Assembly (NCBI GenBank): GCA_963710535.1
Contig: CAVQAW010000003.1
Span: 310,001-374,000 of the forward strand
Reading direction: 5' to 3'
DNA length: 64,000 nt
DNA from: Pelagihabitans sp963710535
GTDB lineage: Bacteria > Bacteroidota > Bacteroidia > Flavobacteriales > Flavobacteriaceae
Under the pieces are notes generated by a model. It made no database searches and was not told the DNA's origin. It saw only the letters and a list, made by a program, of their open reading frames with translations. Positions 35,792 to 43,348 of the stretch are shown here, in pieces (within the stretch, counting starts at the first letter, position 1; each line of letters starts with the position of its first letter). A program made the position numbers and the translations under genes.

Positions 35792-36466
35792 CTACACCTC
35801 TTTAAAGTTGTAACCGCTACCGTAGGCCGTAGTAATGTATTTTGCCCCGGCGTCGGTCAGTTTTTTCCTTAGGTTGTTGATATGCACGTAAATAAAGTCA
35901 TAATTGTCGACCATATCGATGTTGTCGCCCCAAAGATGTTCGGCTATGATGGCCTTGGAGAGCACCCTGCCCTTGTTGGTGACGAAAAAAAGCAGCAGAT
36001 CATATTCCTTGCGGGTAAGGGTGATCGGATCTCCGTTGATGAATGCCGTCCTTGAGCGGGTATCGATACTGATTTCATTGAATATCAAAGTTTCATTGCC
36101 GCCAAATTTACCCCGCCGCAAGACGGCCTTGATCCTCGAATTGAGTTCTGCCAAATGAAAGGGTTTGGTCAAATAATCATCGGCCCCGAGATCTAGCCCC
36201 TGCAGTTTATCGGTAAGGGAATCGTTGGCCGAGATGATAATGCTGGCCACTTCCTTTTTGCTTTTCTTGATCAAACGCAACAGGTCCAGTCCGCTTCCGG
36301 TAACCAGATTGATATCCAAGATCAGGATATCATATTCATACAGATCTAGTTTGTAGCGCGCTTCTTCGAATTCCGATGCCGATTCGCAGATGTTGCCATC
36401 TTTCTGCAAATAGGTGACGATCGATTCCCTCAAGGCCGGTTCATCCTCTGCAATAAGAATTTTCAT
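35792..36466 (-). CDS. OmpR-family response regulator
   Basis: Two-domain regulator of 224 residues: receiver with acidic pocket AEDEP (residues 6-10) and phospho-acceptor Asp51 in ILILDINLVTGSG, Lys in YLTKPFH, then a winged-helix DNA-binding domain (about 125-224) with LTRKEYDLLLFFVTNKGRVLS in parts and VHINNLRKKL. It precedes the sensor kinase. Its own promoter has the 11-bp-period direct repeat, so autoregulation is likely, and three neighbouring promoters have the same arrangement. Confidence 0.94.
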   Translation of the reverse strand: MKILIAEDEPALRESIVTYLQKDGNICESASEFEEARYKLDLYEYDILILDINLVTGSGLDLLRLIKKSKKEVASIIISANDSLTDKLQGLDLGADDYLTKPFHLAELNSRIKAVLRRGKFGGNETLIFNEISIDTRSRTAFINGDPITLTRKEYDLLLFFVTNKGRVLSKAIIAEHLWGDNIDMVDNYDFIYVHINNLRKKLTDAGAKYITTAYGSGYNFKEV

Positions 36467-36482
36467 CTGATAGCTTTAACTA

Positions 36483-36517
36483 CAAAAATACGGTTCAATT
36501 CTAAGCTTTTTCTAAAG
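36483..36517 (-). promoter_or_regulatory. response-regulator-type box and promoter of the regulator gene
   Basis: On the minus strand CTTTAG-N5-GCTTAG (36517-36501), 10 bases, then TATTTTTG (36490-36483), a full -7 match, which ends 16 bases before the ATG at 36466. The position overlaps where a -33 element would sit, as expected for an activator that replaces it. Confidence 0.6.
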
Positions 36518-36544
36518 GAAATGCCTGGGCACGAACGAGCCGAC

Positions 36545-37267
36545 CTACTTTTTAGGGGTCTTGGTCTTGGGAGGGCTTATCCTTTTCATGATATCCTCGA
36601 GCATTTCTACCTGAAGCTGTTGGATGTTCAACAACTCTTGCTGCTGGTGGATGATCAAATGATCGATTTTTTCGTGCAGGGTGCGGATCTCGAGTTCGGC
36701 CTTCAAGTTCACCATATAATCTTGTTTGGCCCTTTCCCGATCTTTCTCCTCCTGCCGGTTCTGGCTCATCATGATCACCGGGGCCTGAAGGGCCGCCAAA
36801 CAGGAAAGGATCAGATTGAGCAAAATGAAGGGGTAAGGATCAAAACCCTTGTTCAACAGGAAAACGATATTGGCAGTGATCCAAATGGCGATGAAGGCGC
36901 CAAAAATAATGATGAAGGTCCAGCTGCCCCCAAAGGAAGCTACCCTGTCGGCCAGGCGCTGCCCGAAAGAATAGCCCTCCGATTCCATCGCCATTTCGGT
37001 GTTGCTCGAAATGATTTCCTCTTCGTGGATGGTTTTGAGCACGTCTTCTTCCAGACTTGAGAGTTCCCCTACCTCCTGCACCAGGTAATTGGCAAGGTAC
37101 TTTTGACGGTACAGGTTTAGTTCGGTCAAAGAAATCTTACTTTTCACGGTAAATTCCGGATGATCTTTAACGATATTGTCAAAAATCGACTTGCGGATGG
37201 TATTGGCTGGAATCAGTTCGTCAAGCGGAAATTCCTTATTCGAAATACTGCTGATGAAGGTTTTCAT
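36545..37267 (-). CDS. DUF1003 membrane protein
   Basis: 240-residue protein of the DUF1003 family: a soluble N-terminal part, two membrane segments (about 110-135 and 142-165) in the family signature GSWTFIIIFGAFIAIWI and FILLNLILSCLAALQAPVIMMSQNRQ (cut here in pieces), then a long C-terminal coiled coil (about 170-230). The usual family length is near 180; the N-terminal extension carries a CxxC-less version of the family's leading region. Function unknown. Its operon relation to the downstream regulator is unlikely, since that gene has its own promoter. Confidence 0.85.
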   Translation of the reverse strand: MKTFISSISNKEFPLDELIPANTIRKSIFDNIVKDHPEFTVKSKISLTELNLYRQKYLANYLVQEVGELSSLEEDVLKTIHEEEIISSNTEMAMESEGYSFGQRLADRVASFGGSWTFIIIFGAFIAIWITANIVFLLNKGFDPYPFILLNLILSCLAALQAPVIMMSQNRQEEKDRERAKQDYMVNLKAELEIRTLHEKIDHLIIHQQQELLNIQQLQVEMLEDIMKRISPPKTKTPKK

Positions 37268-37420
37268 GAATAAAGTGCTAAATGGGTGTTGAATTTACCG
37301 CAAGTTAACAAAGCCACCACCCTATTGATATATTTAAATGCTAAAAATGCGATAATAAACCAGAACCATACCTAAGCAACGCCAAAATGAAGATGCACTA
37401 TGGGTGGATAGAAACCAAAC

Positions 37421-37504
37421 ATGGTTTTTTCAATAATCATGATTGCCTTCATGTTCGTATCATGTAGTTCAAAGCCCCTTAGCTTATGTATAGGTTTGCC
37501 GTAA
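37421..37504 (+). CDS. possible 27-residue lipoprotein-like peptide
   Basis: Very short frame from ATG 37421 to TAA 37504 inside a 281-bp gap. The peptide has a hydrophobic start and a lipobox-like MFVSC ending at Cys15, then SSKPLSLCIGLP. Size and form recall small lipoproteins of the entericidin type, but the n-region has no positive charge and no promoter or ribosome site is evident. It may be a decayed lipoprotein start or chance. Confidence 0.2.
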   Translation: MVFSIIMIAFMFVSCSSKPLSLCIGLP

Positions 37505-37548
37505 TTGCCTAACTTTAAAGCTTCGAATCCTGTAAAAATATCGACACC

Positions 37549-37890
37549 ATGATCAGATTGATACCCATCACCTTTTTTTGCTTTTTGATCAACCTGGGCA
37601 CTGCTCAGGATGAGAATTTAAAGTTGACAAAAATCGTAGAAGCCAATTTCGACAGCAAAACGGAGCAAGGCTATACCTTTTATAATCGGATGGATGAAAG
37701 TGCCATCGTATTCGCCCAGATCGAACCCCAATTGTTGCAAAAATTTAACCTAAACGATGACCACTTGGAAGGATCGACATTCAAAATCACTTATGGGACG
37801 GAGAAGTTTTATCCTGAAGGAGAAAATGCGGAGAACAGTTTGCCCATAAGAGAACAACTGATCATCCTTGATTTGGTGCTGGTAGAATGA
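37549..37890 (+). CDS. small secreted protein, unknown
   Basis: 113 residues with a clear Sec signal peptide (MIRLIPITFFCFLINLGTAQ, cleavage after about residue 19) and a mature part of about 94 residues with alternating hydrophobic and charged residues, suggesting a beta-rich fold; one segment reads EGSTFKITYGTEKFYPEG. I do not recognise the family. A TAACTTTA sequence at 37509-37516 could be a weak -7 element. It stands alone, converging with the debranching-enzyme gene. Confidence 0.6.
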   Translation: MIRLIPITFFCFLINLGTAQDENLKLTKIVEANFDSKTEQGYTFYNRMDESAIVFAQIEPQLLQKFNLNDDHLEGSTFKITYGTEKFYPEGENAENSLPIREQLIILDLVLVE

Positions 37891-37952
37891 CGCCATGGCA
37901 GTTGGCGGTAACTATTTCAGACCACTTCCAATCTAAACTTCATTTTAATGTT

Positions 37953-39894
37953 TCAATCAACATCCAATTCAAATAGCTCATAGTCAGCATACAGTTTGAT
38001 CAGGGCCGCTACCGACCATGCCTGATGGATACACCCTTTGCCTCGGTTGGGCTCGAGTCCGTCAAAAATCTCCGATATGCAATGTAGACCTTCATGTTCG
38101 TAGAAATGAACCTTCAAATCGGTGAGATCGGCGATCACTTTCCTTCGGTTTTTAATGTTGACGCCATACATCCTAAAAAAAGCACAGTAGTAGTCGTAGA
38201 GCAGATAAGGCCATACCGTGCCCTGATGGTAGGCGTGGTCGCGCGACCATTGGTCCCCTTGATAGCTGGCCTTGAAATTTGGATTATCGGTATCCAAGGT
38301 CCTCAGTCCGAATGGGGTTAGCAATTTTTCAGTGACCGCTTCAAAAATGGTTTTTTGTTGCGCACTATCCAGCAAGGGAAAAGGCAAACTCAAACAGAAC
38401 AACTGATTGGGCCGAAAACTATTGTCGGCCGACACTCCGGGTACGATGACATCGTAAAGGGTACCCTCGGCATTGGTGAACATTTTAGGAAAATTCGATT
38501 CAAATTTTAAAATAATATTACGGTATTCTTTATTTGGTTGCATTTCCAGTGCCAAACAGAAAAACTGATAAATATTCAAGGCATTGTACCAGAGTGCATT
38601 CACCTCAACGGGACAACCCATACGCGGGGTAATGACCTTACCGTTGACGATGGCGTCCATCCAAGTGAGCTGTTCGCCCTCCTGCCCTCCGTATAAAAAA
38701 CCTTCCTTCGTGACATGAATGTTATACCGCGTACCGTTGATGTGGGCATCCAAGATTCCTTTTAAGGCCTTCAAATGTTTTTTGACAAAAGCGGTATCCC
38801 CAAACTTCTTATGGTACTCAAAAGTTGCAACAAACAGCCAAAGGGTAGCATCCATTGAATTGTACTCGACCGTGCCGTCTCCGTTGTCGGGAAAGCGGTC
38901 GGGAATCATCCCCTGGTCGATGCTTTTAAAAAAAGTGGTAAGAATGGATTTTGAAATCGCCTTTCGACCGGTGGCAATGGTGAGTCCGCGCATCGAAATC
39001 ATGGTATCCCTGCCCCAATCGGTGAACCAATGGTAACCGGCAATGATCGATTCACTTTTGGTGGAAGTCCTATGCACCAAAAACCGGTTGCCCGCAGTCC
39101 AAAAGGTCATCATAGAATATGGATTTGGTAACGGACCTTTTTTTGGCGGCCTTTCGGCTTTGCGCCCCCCATAATTTTGCAAGGTCTTTTTGAAGCAGGT
39201 CTTCTTCGGTCGAAAAAATGACAAAAAGCGTTTCGTTCGGTCGCAGTTCTTTTTTCAGATAGCCGATCCGGTAATAATCACAAACACAATCCAGGCCACG
39301 TCCTTGCGATTTGGGAAGTTGAACATTCCTATACCAGTCACGTGCCTCAGTATAGTCCCCGGACGACCATCCGGTAAAGAGGGCATCACCCCCATAGGTA
39401 GCAAAGGTTTTTATATGATCCTTGGCAAATTCGGAATAAAAATCAAAGGCTGGGTTTTCATGAAAAGCGGTATGATAATCGGAATAGGCATAGAGCGGAT
39501 GTATTTCCAAGACCATGGTTTCACTTCCAGAATTCCTGTAACAGATCAAGGTGGCATTGCTGCCCTGTACCATGCAGATACTTTTTTCCAATTGCCAAAG
39601 ATTCGCACCATATTGCCATTTGGGCAGGGGTTTAACGACAAATTCTTGAAGATACCTATACCCTTCGGGATGCACCAAATCAGGATAAAGGTTGGTCGAC
39701 AGATCCATGACTGCCCCATGTACCGATACCCTTTCCTCCACTTTGGCCACCATCAACATCCTATCGGTTGGAGGTTTGAGCGCGGCTACCAAGAGGCCGT
39801 GATAATGCCTTGTATTCGCACCGCACAGCGTACTGGAGGCGTAACCGCCAAGCCCATTGGTCACCAACCATTCCTTATCGACCCATTCGTTCAT
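37953..39894 (-). pseudogene. glycogen-debranching-type amylo-alpha-1,6-glucosidase, frameshifted
   Basis: GH133-like debranching enzyme: an N-terminal beta-sandwich domain (from NEWVDKEWLVTNGLGGYASS to LFVIFSTEEDLLQKDLAKLWGA), then an (alpha/alpha)6 catalytic domain (GYHWFTDWGRDTMISMRGL, later RDHAYHQGTVWPYLL and GCIHQAWSVAALI). The two parts lie in different frames. The break falls in the linker: the first frame reads FYDDLLD then runs to a stop at 39070, while the second resumes with TAGNRFLVHR. One extra C in the pair 39099-39100 (plus strand) explains it; removal gives 646 residues, the usual length. Probably real decay, as the gene upstream is also broken, but a base-calling error is possible. 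Confidence 0.85.
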
Positions 39895-40060
39895 CCTTCT
39901 TTGATTTCGGCAATCAAATTGGCAACAAGGGCGGTCCAGCCCGTTTGGTGGGAAGCGCCTACCTCACTATAGGGCAGTTTCAATTTGTGATAAATTAGAA
40001 AATACAACGGTACCTTGTTCAAGGTGTGAAGAAAGGACTTCGGCAGCGCCAAATGCTCAT
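39891..40060 (-). pseudogene. stub of a glycosidase gene between the CBS and debranching genes
   Basis: A 170-bp relic, not a multiple of three. At the 5' end an ATG (40060) overlaps the CBS stop as ATGA and runs 13 codons to a stop. At the 3' end another frame reads LPYSEVGASHQTGWTALVAN and ends in a TGA (39891) that overlaps the debranching-enzyme ATG as ATGA. GASHQTGWTALVA is the usual last motif of GH63/MGH1-like glucosidases. Both boundary overlaps survive although most of the gene is gone, so an internal deletion is the simplest reading. Confidence 0.5.
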
Positions 40061-40521
40061 TTGCCCCAATTTTGGGATTTAAGTTTCAAGGTTGCCTTAA
40101 GGATGTCTTTCTGTGAAATTTGACCGACCAATTTGCCATTCTCAACGATCGGAAAACGGCGGCGGCGTTCGCTCAAAAATTTGTTCGCGGCGTCAAAAAT
40201 GTCCATATTGCCATCGATGGTGGCCACATTGGTAACCATGCGATGCTCGATGGTGTTGTTTTCCATGGGCATGTTGTAGTATCTGCTCTCACTGATATGT
40301 TTGATGCAGTCGCCCTCGGAGATCATTCCAATGAGTTCATTGTTTTCATTGACGACCGGAGCTCCGGAAATCTTGTATTTCAAGAGGGCCGAAATCGCTT
40401 CTTCCACTGACTGGTCGGGACGGAAGGTAATCAACTTACGGGTCATATAATCACTGACCTTTATGTCTACCGACTTTCCCTCTTTGGGCTTCATCGGGCC
40501 CTGAAAGCTTTTGATTCCCAT
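40057..40521 (-). CDS. CBS-domain pair protein
   Basis: 154 residues, two CBS motifs (about 20-80 and 90-148) and little else: VSDYMTRKLITFRPDQSVEEAI and KISGAPVVNENNELIGMISEGD, then FLSERRRRFPIVENGKLVGQISQKDIL. Such stand-alone pairs bind adenine nucleotides and sense energy state; the partner is unknown. It is the first gene of a glucan-metabolism operon whose next two genes are damaged, so it may have served as their regulator or be an independent passenger. Confidence 0.85.
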   Translation of the reverse strand: MGIKSFQGPMKPKEGKSVDIKVSDYMTRKLITFRPDQSVEEAISALLKYKISGAPVVNENNELIGMISEGDCIKHISESRYYNMPMENNTIEHRMVTNVATIDGNMDIFDAANKFLSERRRRFPIVENGKLVGQISQKDILKATLKLKSQNWGK

Positions 40522-40589
40522 GGCTTATCATTTTGGAGTTTCTTAAAGTTACTGATTTTTAATCAATTACTCTCCAATATAGCAAAAAT

Positions 40590-42050
40590 TTAGGCTTTGG
40601 GGATATCCTTCAAAACCGACAATAAAAAGGTCCAGAACTTCAGTACCGAGCTTATATTGACCCGTTCATCGGGCGAGTGGGCCCCTTTGATGGTAGGACC
40701 AAAACTGATCATGTCCATTTTGGGATAACTTTTGGCAAGTATCCCACATTCCAAACCGGCATGGCAGGCGACCACTTTAGGTTTCTCAAGGAACAACTTT
40801 TCATACTTCGATTCCAATAGTTTTAAGATGGGAGAATTCGGGTTAGGGTTCCAACCGGGATACTGACCGCCTAAAACCACTTCGAACCCCCCGAGTTCAA
40901 AGGTGCAGCGAAGTGCATTGGCCAGATCAATTTTAGCGGAGTCTACCGAGGAGCGGGTAAGACAAGCGATCCTAATCGACCCGTCCTTTACCCCAACCTT
41001 AGCCACATTGTTCGAGGTCTCCACCAAATCGGGAATGGCGGCGCTCATGGCATAGACTCCATTTTGGGCCCCATACAGGGCACATAACAATTGTTTTTGG
41101 GAGGCCGGCCCCATCACCATAGGTACTTTTGCACAGGGGGCCATGGTCATCGAAAGATCGGGTTCCACCACAGCAAGTTCATCTGAAATGGTTTGGGCCC
41201 ATTTCTTGAAATCGATTGAAAGCTGTGCTTGTTTTGAATTCGATACCACAATTTTTGAGCTGCTTTCCCTTGGAATCGCATTGCGAAGGCTGCCACCTAT
41301 AATTTCCCCGATACGGATGCCATAGGTTTCCGAGGCATGGTAAAGCAGGCGGTTCATGATTTTATTGGCGTTGCCCAATCCCCTATGGATGTCAATGCCA
41401 CTATGTCCCCCGTTAAGGCCTTTGACCTTGATCTCCAGAGCGACCCATTCGGGGGGAGTCTGTTCTTCCGAATATGTTCTTGTAGCGGTCACGTCGATAC
41501 CGCCCGCACAGCCAATATCGAGTTCGTCGTCTTCCTCTGTATCGAGGTTCAAGAGTATTTCACCTTTGAGGATTCCGCTTTGCAGTCCCATCACCCCGGT
41601 CATCCCGGTCTCTTCATCTATGGTGAACAGGGCTTCCAAGGGGGGATGCGGGATTTCAGAACTTTCCAGCAAAGCCATGATGGCAGCGACCCCCAGGCCA
41701 TTGTCGGCCCCCAGGGTAGTGCCTTTGGCCTTTACCCAATCGCCATCGACGACCATGTCGATGCCCTGGGTCTCAAAATCGAATCGGGTATCGCTGTTTT
41801 TTTGGTGCACCATATCTAAATGCGATTGAAGGGTGACCATCTTACGGTCTTCCATTCCCACACTGGCCGGTTTTCTGATGATGACATTCCCTACCCGGTC
41901 TTTAACGGTTTCCAAATTTAGTGCCCGGCCGAAATCGAGCATGAACTGTATTATTTTTTCTTCTTTCTTGGAGGGTCGCGGGACGGCATTGAGGTCAGCA
42001 AATTTGTTCCAAACGGCAGTGGGGTGCAATTCTCGTAAAGTTTCGGTCAT
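40590..42050 (-). CDS. pepD: aminoacyl-histidine dipeptidase (M20C)
   Basis: Cytosolic zinc dipeptidase of the carnosinase-like M20C family, 486 residues. Metal and catalytic motifs run in order: VTLQSHLDMVHQ, TTLGADNGLGVAA, FTIDEETGMTG, LNLDTEEDDELDIGCAGG, VACHAGLECG and GPTIKGAHSPDERVNISS. A central lid domain (about 200-390) is present. It is a single-gene unit with its own -7 element and is divergent from the DUF3810 gene. Confidence 0.92.
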   Translation of the reverse strand: MTETLRELHPTAVWNKFADLNAVPRPSKKEEKIIQFMLDFGRALNLETVKDRVGNVIIRKPASVGMEDRKMVTLQSHLDMVHQKNSDTRFDFETQGIDMVVDGDWVKAKGTTLGADNGLGVAAIMALLESSEIPHPPLEALFTIDEETGMTGVMGLQSGILKGEILLNLDTEEDDELDIGCAGGIDVTATRTYSEEQTPPEWVALEIKVKGLNGGHSGIDIHRGLGNANKIMNRLLYHASETYGIRIGEIIGGSLRNAIPRESSSKIVVSNSKQAQLSIDFKKWAQTISDELAVVEPDLSMTMAPCAKVPMVMGPASQKQLLCALYGAQNGVYAMSAAIPDLVETSNNVAKVGVKDGSIRIACLTRSSVDSAKIDLANALRCTFELGGFEVVLGGQYPGWNPNPNSPILKLLESKYEKLFLEKPKVVACHAGLECGILAKSYPKMDMISFGPTIKGAHSPDERVNISSVLKFWTFLLSVLKDIPKA

Positions 42051-42067
42051 GAAGTTTTAACTTTTTC

Positions 42068-42075
42068 CAAAAATA
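42068..42075 (-). promoter_or_regulatory. -7 element for pepD
   Basis: TATTTTTG on the minus strand, 17 bases before the ATG at 42050. It matches TAnnTTTG and faces away from the DUF3810 element at 42109-42116. Confidence 0.45.
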
Positions 42076-42108
42076 GGGATTGAAAAATTAGCTTGGTCGG
42101 ATTTTCTC

Positions 42109-42116
42109 TATTTTTG
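42109..42116 (+). promoter_or_regulatory. -7 element for the DUF3810 gene
   Basis: TATTTTTG matches TAnnTTTG and ends five bases before the ATG at 42122. TTG triplets upstream are 12 and 26 bases away, outside the normal range. Confidence 0.45.
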
Positions 42117-42121
42117 ACGCA

Positions 42122-43189
42122 ATGGATCAAAAATTTAAAAATGGCATTGCCATTAGCCTTCTTCCCCAGATTATCTTGGTGAAATGGATGGGGCAATATC
42201 CCGAATGGGTCGAACAACATTACAGCATGGGCCTTTATCCCAAGATCAGCATTTTTTTTAGGTTTCTTTATGGGTGGATGCCATTCTCCATGGGAGAGAT
42301 TGTCTATAGCCTTCTCCTTGTCTTGGCCCTATTTTATATGTATCAACAGCGCCGCCAAATCAAATCGAAACCCTTTGTTTTTTTTCGGAACGTAGCGATG
42401 TTGCTCGCTGTGTTCTACTTCACCTTCCACCTGCTATGGGGCCTCAACTATTACCGGGAACCCTTGGCCCAGCATATGGCCATCCGCGATTCGGTCACAA
42501 AGACCGAAGTCCTGGACTTCACCAAAAGGCTGATCATAAAGACCAATGAAATACAATTCAAGATCACCGGCGATACGGCGGCCATTGTTCAGGTGCCCTA
42601 CGGAAGGAATGCCATTATCGAGAAAACGGTGGCAGGTTATGGGCAACTCGACAAACAATATCCATTTTTGAAATACCATCGGCCGAGCATCAAAAAATCG
42701 ATGTACAGTACCTTCAGCACTTATCTTGGTATAGGCGGCTATCTCAATCCGTTCACGAACGAGGCACAGGTAAACGCGCTCACCCCGCTTTTTCGTTTTC
42801 CGGTGGTCGTGGGCCATGAGGTCGGCCACCAAGTAGGGTACTCCGCCGAAAACGAAACCAACTTAATCGGCTATTTGGTGACCATGAAAAACGATGATCC
42901 CTATTTTCAGTATTCGGCATACGCTTTTGGGTTGAGCCATTGCCTGATGGCCATCGCACGGGTAGACCAACCGGAATTCGAACTATTATACGCCATGTTG
43001 AACGAGGGTACCAAAAAAAACTATAGGGAACTCAATGCCTTTTATGCGCAGTACGAAAATCCGATCGAACCCTTGTTCCAATCGATGTTCAATACCTTCC
43101 TTAAGGCCAACAACCAGCCCGATGGGGTTAAAAGCTATGGCAAGGTAGTGCACTTGATGGTAGCCTATCATTTAAAGCACCCCATTTAA
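42122..43189 (+). CDS. DUF3810 membrane metalloprotease-like protein
   Basis: 355 residues: three N-terminal membrane segments (to about residue 110), then a soluble domain with the zinc-binding motif PVVVGHEVGHQVGYSAENETN (HEVGH near residue 230, with an NETN downstream that supplies the third-ligand region). The HExxH motif suggests a membrane-anchored gluzincin-type peptidase. The substrate is unknown. It is a single-gene unit. Confidence 0.85.
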   Translation: MDQKFKNGIAISLLPQIILVKWMGQYPEWVEQHYSMGLYPKISIFFRFLYGWMPFSMGEIVYSLLLVLALFYMYQQRRQIKSKPFVFFRNVAMLLAVFYFTFHLLWGLNYYREPLAQHMAIRDSVTKTEVLDFTKRLIIKTNEIQFKITGDTAAIVQVPYGRNAIIEKTVAGYGQLDKQYPFLKYHRPSIKKSMYSTFSTYLGIGGYLNPFTNEAQVNALTPLFRFPVVVGHEVGHQVGYSAENETNLIGYLVTMKNDDPYFQYSAYAFGLSHCLMAIARVDQPEFELLYAMLNEGTKKNYRELNAFYAQYENPIEPLFQSMFNTFLKANNQPDGVKSYGKVVHLMVAYHLKHPI

Positions 43190-43348
43190 GATACATCGAT
43201 CAATAGGTACCAACGCGTTAGAATTATTGTTTTGAAATTCAGCATAGACAAAAACTATTAAAAGATCACTAAAAAAACGACATTAAGGTCGCCCAACCGA
43301 TATTTTTTGCTTTTTTTGCCTCAAACTAATTCTTCTAGATTTTTCTTC

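Noticed and set aside
39190..39972. 260-codon plus-strand frame over the debranching gene
   Set aside because: It lies opposite the conserved N-terminal domain of the debranching enzyme and has no recognisable motifs.
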